Assembly: GCF_037975245.1 (NCBI RefSeq) | Contig: NC_092571.1 | Coordinates: 8,842,501-8,906,500 of the forward strand | Source: Apostichopus japonicus | Taxonomy: Eukaryota; Echinodermata; Holothuroidea; Aspidochirotida; Stichopodidae | DNA length: 64,000 bases | Direction of reading: 5' to 3' | Shown: piece after piece, positions 11,138 through 22,399 of the stretch | How positions within the stretch are numbered: position 1 is the first letter of the stretch | Layout of the letters: each line of letters starts with the position of its first letter | Made by a program: the position numbers and the translations under genes | The notes under the pieces: model-generated | What the model was told of the DNA's origin: nothing | The model's input: only the letters and a program-made list of their open reading frames with translations | Database searches by the model: none

Positions 11138-11901
11138 ATCACCATGTACGTTTCTTTGTTAAGAGAGAACTGATTGTGTTTTTAAACCCATATCCGATCG
11201 CCTTGCTCTGTTGACCATTTATAGAACTTATAATAAAAAAGTCCACCCACTACATATTATTAATGCATATGACCCTACATCAATAATAACTTATAAGAAT
11301 CCTGAAGAAACCGAACAATTTTACCAAAATTTTGAAGATCTACTAAATACCGTCAATAAAAAAGAAGTTATTATGTGGTGATTTCAATGCAAAAGTTGGC
11401 TCATCAAATCCTTTCTTTCCTAAACATATTAGAAATACACCAATGGCAATATGAATACTAATGGTGAATTCTTAACAGACCTAATTGTGCGTAACAATCT
11501 ATACGTATGTAATACATTCTACAAACACAAACTTGAGCATATCAACACCTATACAAGTAATTTTATACCTAATATTTACAGAAACCCTATCAGAAGCCAA
11601 ATTGACTATATCATAGCCCCATTAAACTTCAAATTTATTAATATCGATGCTCGAGCCTATAATGGCCTTCATGTTAACACTGATCACAAAATCATTGTAA
11701 GTAGTTTCACCCTAAATAGCTCAACAAGAAGACAAATTTATCCAGTCAATAAGACTGTTGACAGGAGTAATTCCGGCCATCTTAAATCAAACAAAATTGA
11801 CTATAATCATTATGTATGTAAGACATTAAACCAAACCAATTTTCCCAATCACCTGCTACTTATTGGAATAAGCTGTCAACAATTTGTTTAGACAATGCAC
11901 A

Positions 11902-12680
11902 AAACTTAAATCCAACCACAAAAAAAGTATGTTTTAATAATACTAAAATAGCAAGCTTAACCAAGAAACAAAAAGACCTTAGACTCGAAATTGACAACTG
12001 TCAAGGGCGTAGGAACCGGGGGGGCTGGGGGGCGCCAGCCCCCAGTGAAAAATATGGGGGGGCGGAAGTATCGTTCCGCCCCCCCCCGCTCAGCAAGTCA
12101 GAAAACCCCTTTATCATTTCCAAATGAGAAAAAAAATCTCATTTGAAGCACCAAATTGCATATAAGGCTAGGTGAAAATGCAAAATTATTTACAAAATGG
12201 AGTGGGTGTTGAAGTGTGCTATATTGCACCAAATTGCATCTGAGGCCACCTGGAAATGCAAAAAAATTCCAAAGGGGAGGGGGACACCCCCTCCCCTTAG
12301 ACCCCTCCCCCAGGCCGGCCATTAGTCTTCAGCCCCCCCACTCAAAAGTACCTTCCTACGCCACTGACAACTGTAAAGATATTGATCAAAAGAGAGAATT
12401 AAAAACTGAAAGGAACAAAATAATTAAACAACAACATTTTCTAGTCATAACTGCCCATGAACAAAAATTAAACTTAAAAAACAAAACTTAAATCCACCAA
12501 CACAAAAGTATGTTTTAATAATACTAAAATAGCAAGCTTATCCAAGAGACAAAAGACCTTAGAGTCCAAATTGACAACTGTAAAGATATTGATCAAAAGA
12601 GAGAATTAAAAAACTAAAAGGAACAACATAATTAAACAACAACATTTTCTAGTCAAAAATGCCCATGAACAAAAATTAAT
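11902..12680 (+). repeat. Tandem duplication inside the LINE (unit about 200 bp)
   Basis: The segment starting AAACTTAAATCCA at 11902 is repeated from 12484. Both copies share AGTATGTTTTAATAATACT, AAAATAGCAAGCTTA, CAACTGTAAAGATATTGATC and ACAACAACATTTTCTAGTCA. Unit length is about 209 bp once the MITE and its TSD are removed from the first copy. Only the first copy has the MITE. Confidence 0.88.
12002..12366. mobile_element. hAT-like MITE with perfect TSD inside the LINE
   Basis: Ends CAAGGGCGTAGGAACC and TTCCTACGCCACTG, flanked exactly by ACAACTGT (11994-12001 and 12367-12374). The interior has GGGGCTGGGGGGCGCCAGCCCC and GGGGCGGAAGTATCGTTCCGCCCC hairpins and a CTCCCCTTAGACCCCTCCCC tract. 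The target sequence exists without the insert, with a single ACAACTGT, at 12574-12581 in the tandem duplicate of the host LINE. Confidence 0.93.
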
Positions 12681-14016
12681 TGACGAAATTGAATACTGTA
12701 AGGTTGACTCCCACCGTTTCTTTAAAGCAATAAGAAAAATACAACAAAAAGTAAAGAGAGACCCCATTACAGTTAAAATTGGCGATAAACACATAGGAGA
12801 TACCGACGCAAAAATTAAAGAAATCAGCAAACATTTTGAAAGGACTTTTAACTGCAATATCCCAGATCCCAAACCAAACGTGTTTCCAGAAAACCTAAAC
12901 ATGATGAAAATTAAGCAAGCAGTCTCATCCTTAAAATTAATAGGACCCCAGGTTGTGACAAGGTCACAGCCGAACATCTCAAATATGCCCCATGTACCCA
13001 CAAACACATAGCAAATATCTTTAATAGTATAGCCGAATCAGGAGATTTCCCAATTGAAATTAAACAATGAATCCTCCTCCTATCCAAAAACCTGGAAAGA
13101 CCAAAGGTCCACCAGAAAACCTAAGACCAGTCATTTTATTATCAACACTAAGGAAAATTCTTGCAGTTTGTGTGGCCAGGAGGTTTCGTCCGTCAATTGA
13201 TGAGCATATCCTCCCCATTACCCAAACTGCCTACACTTCAGGACGTTGCACAGCTGAACTCCTCTTCGCTTTTAAAGAGGATCCTTGCTTAATGACCTAG
13301 AAAAGATTCTTGACAACAACGAACTTCACCTGATATCACTGCTAATCAATAACGTCTCCTACACCGTCAAACTAGAGGGCAAACTCGGACTTTCTTTAAA
13401 CACTAACATTGGTTCACCACAAGGACACAGTGCAAGCGCACTATTTTAACCATATTAACCAAAGAATTGGTATAACCAACGGTGCTTTCAACACACTGTC
13501 AAGTATTTTCAAGAGCAAAAAGCCGAAACATTAAGCTTATGATTTTCGAGGTTTTATTAAAGGGTATTTTTTTTTACAATTGCTAACTGTGGGGCACAAC
13601 GAAGGATCTTGATCGCAAAATTGACACTTTACAAAAGAGACTACTTCGTAATATACTCAACATTAAATGGACCAGTAATAATTGGTTATCAAACGATGAG
13701 CTCTACAATGAAACCAACCGAACACCTTGGTCATCCATAGTCGCACATGAAGATTGAGATTTTTCGGTCATGTAGCAAGACATCCGGAGGACGCTCCAGC
13801 AAAGGTTGCTTTAAGAGAAGCACTGAGACATACTGCTTAACCAGTAGGAAGGCCTGTGACTACATTGCTTGGAAAGATAAAGTCGCAATTAAAGGACGTT
13901 AACATTAACAATTTCGAGGAAGCAATAAACCTTGCGCAAGATCTTGATACGTGGCGGAGGTTAATCATTGAGCATGTCGGATAGACGAGACTCAACTTAC
14001 TACTACTACTACTAAC

Positions 14017-14778
14017 TGCTGGGAGAGTCCCAAAAACCTCAGGTCGATTTTCTTTCAGTAAGGGAACTGAGAGCATCATCCCTGCATGACAGCCTTTGAC
14101 AGGCAATCATCAAAGAATAATTGGAAAGTGAACTTCAACCTCTTTAGTACAAGCTGTCATTCATCCTATTGCCAATGTGACTACCGTTGTGTATCTGGTA
14201 TGTAATGTGAATTCCTTATGAGTTAGATACCACTAATTCAATAAGATGATCCAAGGCAGTTAACAATTTACAGCACCTAGTTATGTCTGCTATCAATCTG
14301 TGAACCTTTTCTTTTATCTTTCAGTCACTGTTCAAGAATGAGCAATAATTTATAGTTTGCCACCCGTTTAAAACTTCACTTGTAAATGAGACATGTAAGT
14401 AGTTATGAATGTTCAATGAGTTCTTAGCTCACGCATTATTCTTGTGTGTGTGTGTGTTTCTTTTCTATTGAAGAGTGGTGGGAGTGGGACACATTCAGTA
14501 ACCTTGTGCTTTGCAGAGTTGTACTTAACCGACAGCATGTATAGAGCAAACCTGAGGGGTGTTGGCTGTTGGACTTGGATTATGAAAAAACATCAAAATG
14601 GAAAATGATAAGTTGTATGATTTTCATATATGTACCATCATTCTTACACTCATGACAATTACTAGTCGCAAAACAGCAGCATTATTGAAATTCGCCATAT
14701 TTGAGGCAACAGCCTGCTTTGTGAAAAAAATCATGTCATGGTCGAACCGTCATCTAAAGGGGATTTAGGCTTTAGTAC
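14017..14778. other. No gene recognised
   Basis: Short frames only. A short (TG)n run is near 14443-14457. Confidence 0.5.
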
Positions 14779-15187
14779 CTGTACCAACCTTGTCCAACCT
14801 TTTGCAGAAGAGGGCCACTGAGGAGGGCCACATGAGGAGGGCCACATGGAATGATTATGATGAAGGAGGGGCCGCATGAACCCTATGCCCAAGGCAACAA
14901 AATGTGAGCACTGCGCGTGGAGCGCACTGATATATTTTCCTTCCTGATAAAACAGATGAATAAAGTTCAGCCGCCCCGCTACCTCCGCTGAGAGAGTGTC
15001 ACACAAACTGACCTGTATGCACATATTTTGGACCCAGAAGGTTCGAATGACTGATTATATAGCTTCAAATTGCTATCAATAAATCTGCTCACTAAAATTT
15101 CGCACCGTAGAGCATCTATGGCAGGCCGGACGCAACCCTGCGGCGGGCCGGACTGTGGCCCGCGGGCCGTAGGTTGGACAACCCTGC
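14779..15187. mobile_element. Probable hAT-like MITE (CAGGGTTGTCCAACC termini)
   Basis: The right end is GGTTGGACAACCCTG. The left side reads CTTGTCCAACCTTTTGC, the complementary terminal repeat with a few extra bases outside it. Flanks TTTAGTAC (14771-14778) and TCTAGTAC (15188-15195) agree at 7 of 8 bases. CGGGCCGGACTGTGGCCCGC is a subterminal GC-rich block. The exact left boundary is uncertain by a few bases. Confidence 0.7.
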
Positions 15188-16118
15188 TCTAGTACATGTC
15201 AACCAAAGTGAAAAAAGTTGTTTTCCATGTATCTTCATGATTTTATCATATGAAATTGAATGCAGAAATTATGAACATTTGTTGATTTTCTTGTTTTGTA
15301 ACTTAGTGAAACGTACAAAATATATTGTATTGCTTCCTAACTATTTGTTTATTTTATTCATGAAGGCAAGAATTCAATGCAAAGTGTATTACTTCCAATC
15401 CATTAGCAACTTATGTATAAATGCCTTTTATTATTATTATAATTATTCATCGTCATCATTCTTATTGTTATTAATGTGGTTGCTGTTGTTGTTATTACTA
15501 TTATTATTATCGTGAGTCATCATTCTTATTTTTATTGTTGTTGTTGTTACTATTATTATTGCCGTGGTACTATTATCATTATCACAATTATTATTAGTAT
15601 GATCATCGTCATCTCCGTCATCATCATTATTACTATTATTAAGTCTTCTGAGGTGGGTGGAGTGCATAGGCAGCTGGGATTGTAATGACTCTTACAGTGC
15701 ATTTCAATCAAGTTTCTTTCAAGCTCCTTATCACATTTTTTCTCTTACCCAATATATTCATACTTTGTGTACCTCATGTATTTTTACCTATATACTATAT
15801 TTTTGGTTTGATATTAAAAGAAAAGAAAAGAGAAAAGTGTGTGTCATTGTATTCCAGTTGTTGTAGTTCTCTTGCGTATTATATCCAGAAACAAGCCTCT
15901 TTTTCATTCCTTGCCGAAGGCTGAAGAAATCAGTGGGATGGATGATTGTGTGGGTTTGGGTGTATGCGTGTGTGTGTTTGTGAAACTTTCTTGTAAACAC
16001 GATTTCTCAATAATTGAAGCTTGTATTAAACTCATACTCTACATGTGGGTAACCCATATTGGGAAGTCTCCTATTGCTTTGGTGGAGGTCAACGGTCATT
16101 TGAGGTCAAACTAAAAGC
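15188..16118. repeat. Triplet-rich simple sequence (TTA/TTG/TCA)n within otherwise empty DNA
   Basis: 15424-15650 is an interrupted run of ATT, GTT, TCA and CAT triplets on the plus strand. The open frames there (poly-Ile/Val/Tyr, or Asn/Asp on the other strand) are artefacts of the triplets. The rest of the interval has no recognised gene. AGGTCA half-sites occur at 16086 and 16103. Confidence 0.75.
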
Positions 16119-16460
16119 CATGTAAACTGCTTATAGGAAGGGATAATTTGGAGGGATTTCAAACTTGGTATGTAGATGGCCCATATTTTGTAGAAGATCC
16201 CAATTAAATTGGACGCGTTTCAAAGGTCATTTGAGGTGAATGTCTGAAAATCTTGCAAAAAAATAGGTGAAATTTTGTTGATGTACAAACATGTAAACTG
16301 CTTATAGGAAGGGATAATTTGGAGGGATTTCAAACTTGGTATGTAGATGGCCCATATTTTTTAGAAGATCCCAATTATATTGGACACGTTTCAAAGGTCA
16401 TTTGAGGTGAATGTCTGAAAATCTTGTAAAAAAATAGGTGAAATTTTGTTGATGTACAAA
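16119..16460. repeat. Two tandem copies of a 171-bp unit
   Basis: CATGTAAACTGCTTATAGGA begins at 16119 and again at 16290, and the copies are nearly identical to 16460. Each contains AAAGGTCATTTGAGGTGAA, a pair of nuclear-receptor-like half-sites. Near identity indicates a recent duplication. Confidence 0.92.
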
Positions 16461-17617
16461 CTAAGCACTTATATTGCCTTTGGCGAGAACAGAATCGTGT
16501 GAAGTGGAAGTGCAATTTCATGCGTGTCAACTTTCCTTTGAGGTCAAGAGAGGTAGTTTTCTGAAAACCCATTCTACGGTACCCAACATCGACCTACTGT
16601 CACACATATATGTTTTTGCACTCTGATCATGATGCACAAGCCTATATCATTTCATTGTGCAGATCAGACATCTGTACAAAACTGTCGATACGAAACCGAT
16701 GTACGTGCTGCATTCCGTGTTGCTGAGTTCCAATAGTTCTCTCAGTCCAGTGCATTTGTAGAAAGCACTAATATTTTGATATGCCAGTATGATCCTGCTA
16801 AAAGCCCCCAGAACATGTCAGCAAGATTTTAGCGTTTTGGCGACGAAAATTGATAAATTCATAAAGCCACTGCAAGCACAGTTGGCAGATCTGTTGAGCT
16901 AAAATCGTATAGCTTTAACAGAATAAGCGATACCAAAAGGAACTGATCAAGCAAGTCCAAAGGTTACAGGAGTCTGCACTACGTGCAAAACATTTGCTCT
17001 GTTCTACTAGATATTGACGGGCGTGGATAATTTTCAGTTAACTTAAAGAGTGAGAATTACCCCTGTGACGGTTGGTGTGTATGTATGGGATGATGGTTAT
17101 TACTTTCAGGAAACTTGTACTTGGTAGGTTGATGATCAATATCAATAACAATACCCTATTTTTTTTGGTGAAGGTCGAAACTAATTTGAGGTCAAAACAG
17201 CCCAAACTGTGAATAACCTACAAATATTATATATCCAAAACTCTCAATTTGAAATCAAAGCCCTAACAAAATATCTACTATGGCCAAGGAATCGCTAAGT
17301 CTTTGACTTTCTGGTTTCTTATTTGCTCATTACTAGGCTGATCATTGCCCTTTTGTAAATGATGTACTCATCCTTAAAGAAAAGTGAATAATAAAGAAAA
17401 ATACACAGTTGCACGGTTTATAAATGAGCAGTGATGTAAGATGTTTGATAGCTTACTACCCGAACAAAGTTCACCAGGCTGATTTGAAAGTATAACAATA
17501 ACAGAGAACAATCTGCGGAAGGAAGGAGTGCTTCCGCATCTACTCCCAATGAACCAGAAGTGTTGCATTTCTTTACGTGCGATTATGAAGTACTTAATTA
17601 ACATGGTTTGCGCTTAA
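16461..17617. other. No gene recognised
   Basis: Contains another dispersed GAAGGTCGAAACTAATTTGAGGTCA stretch at about 17172-17196, related to the AGGTCA-rich repeats, and otherwise nothing recognised. Confidence 0.45.
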
Positions 17618-17935
17618 AGGGTGTGAAGACTCGTGCACAAAGAAACGGCTCATTCCAGTAATCTGACCTAGTTTCGACTGAGGTGTAACAGAAGTGTTAG
17701 ACACCACCATGGATCCCAGAAAATACACACACAGCTTGCTACTGTTGGTATCAAGACACTAGTGTACAGTCAAAACATACAGCTACGGTCAATACCCACA
17801 ACACAGTGTTCATAGCATCGATGAACATCTCAGGTCTAGATAAAAGATAACGAGGTATCACATGTCATTACTGTCTGCATTTTGTAGCGACAAGAAAAAA
17901 ACTTTCCTTGCAAGCAATGGAAGTTAACTTTTCCA
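17618..17935 (+). mobile_element. TTAA-type MITE, truncated copy
   Basis: Starts TTAA (17614-17617) then AGGGTGTGAAGACTCG. It matches the reverse complement of 32603-33000 along its length: TCTGACCTAGTTTCGA, GTGTTAGACACCACCAT, GTCAATACCCACA, TTTGTAGCGACAAGAA. The right TIR is missing after AAGTTAACTTTTCC, so the 3' end is lost. Confidence 0.82.
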
Positions 17936-19045
17936 GACAAAAGCTTGTGAACTCACTGCCAAACTAAGACTGTTTTACACAATTATTTTGCATTGAGATT
18001 TGTCATAGTAAAAAATTTAACTAGACGAACTGTTAAGTTTCATAAACGCTGCCTGTTCACAACGAAACTACATCCAACCTGAAATAAATACGACGGAAAA
18101 CATCCAATGAAACCACTGTACTACAGTTAATCTTCCTGCACGCAAAATAAGGCTTCGGAGCGGCATGTTGAAGCCAATGCAAATATGTTCATATTTTCAG
18201 TTTAGATTCTACGGATGCCCATAAGCTCATTCCCAAATGTTCAAAACATTGCACAGCCTTAGCCTGGGCAATGCATGGTTTTGTGTGACTGATGTAAAGC
18301 AAGACTAGATCCCATTTGAAAATTCATTGTTTACTGGTATTTGATTAAAAGCAAAACTTTCTGTGCTTTCGAAAGAAATGGATTTTTTTTGGGGGGGGGT
18401 GGGGTGGAAGCTGTATGGATTCACCTTGAACACATTGTTAATGCACTTATCCCAGAAACTCATTGCATTAGTGTCAATTACTCCCCATTCCCCTAATTGA
18501 AAACGACATTGACGATTGAAGTTATAAGAACTCTTTCAAAATTATCTTTAGACAGTAAATAACAACTCCCTGAAAATGTCAGCACTTTGTTTACAATTCA
18601 AAGGTGACATGTGCTCTGAAGAAAAATTCCTCACTGGCCTCCACCACCTTAAGCAAGTATGTATCTACTATGCTCACAGTGTATCTCTTTGCTGAGATGA
18701 TAATACAGGGTACCAGCCTGTAAGTTGGCTAACTGTAGGAAATGTCCACCCCCTAAATGAACTTATGCCAAACAATTTGCATCATTTGCTTGTGGCTTTT
18801 AGGCTCACTTTGAAGATCAATTTAAGATTGATCAAGCTACTGAGAGGAAGAAATTAAGGATAGGGGCTGTACCAACAATTTTCAGGCACGGGCCTAACCC
18901 CAAAAAGCAAAGAGCCCCAAAGGAAACTAGCACGGTCCTTGATAAGGTTCATTTGGAATCGCGGAAGCAAATGGTGCTCATTGACCACCCGTATGCTTCC
19001 CTATCACATAATAAGCCACAGTTAGCAGATTGTGATAAAGATGAA
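17936..19045. other. No gene recognised; one solo CAGGGAGTTGTTAT arm
   Basis: ATAACAACTCCCTG (18559-18572) is one arm of the 34-bp palindrome at 1219. A poly-G tract lies at 18390-18405. No gene recognised. Confidence 0.45.
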
Positions 19046-19318
19046 CATAGGCGTAGGAGCCTCATTTGATTTGGGGGGGGGCTGTAATGACTTCCCCGAA
19101 AAATATAAGCAAAATTTTTTGCGCCACCGCGCGTCCAACGTCTTAATGTGCATATCATTTAGGCATTCATCTGTTATTACATCACATGCAAATAACCGAT
19201 AAAAGCCTATATGATATGCGCATTAAGAAGTTGGATGCGCGCAGAGCGAGCCAAAAAATTTGCTTATATATTCTGTGTTATTACCCTCCCATATTGATTA
19301 TAATTATTGGGAAGTTAA
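19046..19318. mobile_element. Long-hairpin MITE, CATAGGCGTAGGAGCC family
   Basis: Begins CATAGGCGTAGGAGCC then a G-run and CTGTAATGACTTCCCC. The left arm GTCCAACGTCTTAATGTGCATATCAT... is complemented by ...ATGATATGCGCATTAAGAAGTTGGA, making a fold-back of more than 100 bp. The right terminal repeat is missing, so it is a truncated or variant copy. Related copies lie at 10.9, 32.0, 44.2, 54.7 and 60.6 kb. Confidence 0.78.
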
Positions 19319-20148
19319 GAGTATAAGAACTCTATTGTTTTTGGTGGAAGTCAAAGGTAATTTGGAGACAATAGGGATCAAAATATGAAAATCTCAACAA
19401 GCAACATCTACACAAAACAACAAGAGAGATTGTACATGGAGAATAGCAAAACATCCCCAATTGATGTTAAGGTTTTTCTAAGAGAAATTTTTCTCAAGGT
19501 TGAAGAAGATTTGGTCTGTAATATCTCTGAAATGTGTTTTGTAAGATAATGACTAGAACAATAGGTGTATGTAGGCATAGCAACAATTCTGATTACATTT
19601 TAAGTAAAATATTGATATATGGTTAAGAGGTGCTACTTAACCATATAGCTGTCACTCGATCAATGGGTCTGGCCCCTGGACCCTCAGGCATGGCTATGTT
19701 AACAAAACACCTATGTCGGCAAACTTATTCCTAGGCCTGTGTTTAAACATGCAATAACGGCTTATGATAATCCAAACCAAACAAGTTATTTTCACCAAAA
19801 TTATCCATGTATCTTCACCCACATCATATATAGTCTATCAGAATGCCCAATCATGTTTTCATGTCTAGGTATTAACATTACAAGTATTACCAATGCGTAC
19901 ATATTTTTCGTTTTTAAATATTGTAAATATCTAAAACATGATATCTCAAAGTAAACAATGTTTAGATGCAGCTGCCAAAAGGTAGTTTTTTACCCAATTT
20001 TTCTTTCTGCGAAACTAAGCCAAAACTATGGTTTCACTCTCCGCATAACAATACCTTTGCTATAAGCCATTACGGTCTATACCATTGTGTACATAGGGTA
20101 TTGAAAAATAAATTTAATTTAATATGGTAGCTATATTCGCAATCATCA
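19319..20148. other. No gene recognised
   Basis: A GTTTTTGGTGGAAGTCAAAGG stretch near 19338-19360 belongs to the AGGTCA-type repeats. Nothing else was identified. Confidence 0.45.
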
Positions 20149-20370
20149 CCCATAAAAAATAGTTTGCTTCTACATAAATGCTAATGTATCTCTATTCATG
20201 TAATTTACAATGCATAAATAGCGAAAGCAAGGCTTTTAAGCAGACAACTGCTTCTTTTTACCCATAAAGAATAGTTTGCTTCTACATAAATGCTATTTTA
20301 TCTCTATTCATGTAATTTACAATGCATAAATAGCGAAAGCAAGGCTTTTAAACGGACAACGCTTCTCCTA
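20149..20370. repeat. Two tandem copies of a 112-bp unit
   Basis: CCCATAAAAAATAGTTTGCT at 20149 and CCCATAAAGAATAGTTTGCT at 20261 start two copies. They share CTCTATTCATGTAATTTAC, AATGCATAAATAGCGAAAGC and AAGGCTTTTAA. They are nearly identical. Confidence 0.9.
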
Positions 20371-21208
20371 CATGTTGAGTGTAAGGTTCGCATACCGGTT
20401 TCGCGAATAACAATCGTATCTGAATTCATATATTTCTACTAACTTTCCTAATGAAATACACAGGCCCATCTGGGCCATCTGAACGTTATAGGATATGCTC
20501 AAACTCCCAGACCTGCTCTGAGAAAGGAAGCGGGGGGGGGGGGGGGGGAGGCAAGTTGCCTGAATTCAAAGATCAGACTAACAATTTTGAGGAAACGTTC
20601 ATGGAGTCCAATATTACACCATTTGCCACAGGCCCTACAAATCCTCTCTGCGGGCCTGGTCATCCGTGATATTTTCATTTTGGGGGTTTATTTTTACAGT
20701 AAATAGTATCTTTCTCAAGCCATCAATCATTGCCAAGTTAATGTTTTGCCCAAATACACTTTATTTTTACACATCAACTCTTAATGGACCTCTCAAAATA
20801 GGGCATGCTTCACCCTACTCAGTATGCCCATATATCAAAGTCATTCCCTTTTCACGGTTGGCAAATCCAAGGCTGATAGGGCAGGGTTAAGTATTGGACG
20901 GTGGGCACAGTGCAAGTATTGGAAGGTGGTGTAATTACCAGGACTCATTATCCTACTAAGCAGGTCATGTGATGGCGTTTATATTTTTATAGTACCACAG
21001 TAATACTTAGGCAGTTCATGACTAACTGACTTAAGTTACCATACCACTGTTTAGTTTAGTTTAATGGAAGGTGGCTACAATAAAAAAGTAAACTAAAACA
21101 TGTGAGGTTTTCATTCCGCTTTCTTTTTCATTAAACATTAATAAGTCAAGCAATCATATTCACATAATCGTGAAAACATGAACAACTTATATAAACTAAA
21201 TAACAAAA
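20371..21208. other. No gene recognised
   Basis: Contains a pure G tract of about 17 bases at 20532-20548. No gene recognised. Confidence 0.4.
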
Positions 21209-22200
21209 GGCAGTTCTTTATGTGCCAATTGGACAGAATTAAAGTTGTATAAGGTCAGAACATAACCGATAAATAGAAAGGTATTTAAATACAATTTTTG
21301 ATAAAACTTAAAAACATGTTTTTAACGTCAACAAGGCAAGCATTGACATAATCAATACATATCATGTTTAAACTTTAAGGGGCAATCTGAGAGTAATAGG
21401 TTCTGATGTCTTAAGTTGACACGTCTCATTTGTTGATCAATGTTAACTAATTATCAATTTGCAGGCCCAATAGGCCTATGTGTGAACGTACATGGGTTGT
21501 CGCACTCACTGTTACTTACGTTGTGTTACTGCATAGCCCTATGTCAGTGTGTGTTCCATTAGTCTCAAAAATAGTTCAAAAAACAAGTTACAAATGAAAT
21601 CTAATTGTTGAATTTTGCACCTCAAATTTAGTTATAAATAAAAAAGCACAATTGATTTGGTGTAAAAGACAGAAAATTGGATAAAATTAACAGTGGATTC
21701 AAACCATAATACGATGTTGACCTGAATTGTTTTAAATATATACAATAATATTACATCAAGACTGCACACATTCTCACGTTGCATATCTTGGCCAATCAGC
21801 AAGACGAGATCCCCTCTTTAATAACAAAGGCAGTCATTTATGTGCCATTTGGACAGAATCAAGTTTGTAAAATGTAACAAAATCATTGTTAACCTGTTAT
21901 GTAAATCTACTGAATACAACTTTAAAATATTAATACGGCAAGCCTGCATATTTACACAATGTGTACAATGTGCATACATTGCTTAGTAGAGATAACAAAT
22001 GCAGTAATTTATGTGCCATTTGGACGGAATCAACCTGATATGTAAAGTCACTTGAATACAACTTTCAATATTTATACTTATACTTATGTATACTTACAAT
22101 ATTTACATACATATAACATTTGGACAGAAACAAGTTTGTAAAATGTAAGAAAACATTGTTAACCTGATATATGAATACATTGAAAATTGAACACATTGAA
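21209..22200. repeat. Irregular repeats around TTATGTGCCATTTGGACAGA
   Basis: The motif, with small changes, is at about 21215, 21836, 22007 and 22117 (partial). It is followed by AAGTTTGTAAAATGTAA and TTGTTAACCTG.ATATG-type sequence, so several degenerate units of one repeat are interspersed with unrelated DNA. Confidence 0.6.
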
Positions 22201-22399
22201 AATTGCAGTAAACCTTATAATAAGTTACTGTATAAATATTGTTTTGATCCCTCTTTTTGAAATTTAACATAGATGGCATTCCACTCTTACAATTAGTATT
22301 TTAATACAATTTTAAACTATAGTACAGAGCAGAAATGACACAATTTCTATAAAAGTATCATCATAAATTATATATACAGATTGTTAGTGTGTTTTCTAT

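Larger units (their letters stand above)
11180..14016 (+). pseudogene. Non-LTR retrotransposon with AP-type endonuclease and RT, degraded
   Basis: Endonuclease motifs appear in order: GDFNAKVG (about 11377-11402), RSQIDYIIAP (about 11591-11620) and NTDHKIIVSSF (about 11675-11708). RT follows: EHLKYAP near 12970, then PENLRPVILLSTLRKI near 13110-13160 and GRCTAELLFAFK near 13238-13275. The C-terminus carries RFFGHVARHPEDAPAKVALREA near 13757-13825 and DLDTWRRLI near 13943-13968. It stops at 13981-13983 and ends in a (TAC)n tail at 13998-14014. Frameshifts and stops are many. Part of the RT palm around the YADD box was not found, so internal sequence is missing. Clade undetermined. Confidence 0.85.

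Noticed and set aside
12606-13007. 133-codon minus-strand frame
   Set aside because: It is the antisense shadow of the LINE RT region on the plus strand.
15424-15667. Asn/Asp-rich or Ile/Val-rich proteins
   Set aside because: Direct translation of triplet simple repeats.
16119-16460. CRISPR-like array or other prokaryotic repeat system
   Set aside because: Only two long, near-identical units, no short repeats with unique spacers, and the DNA is plainly eukaryotic.
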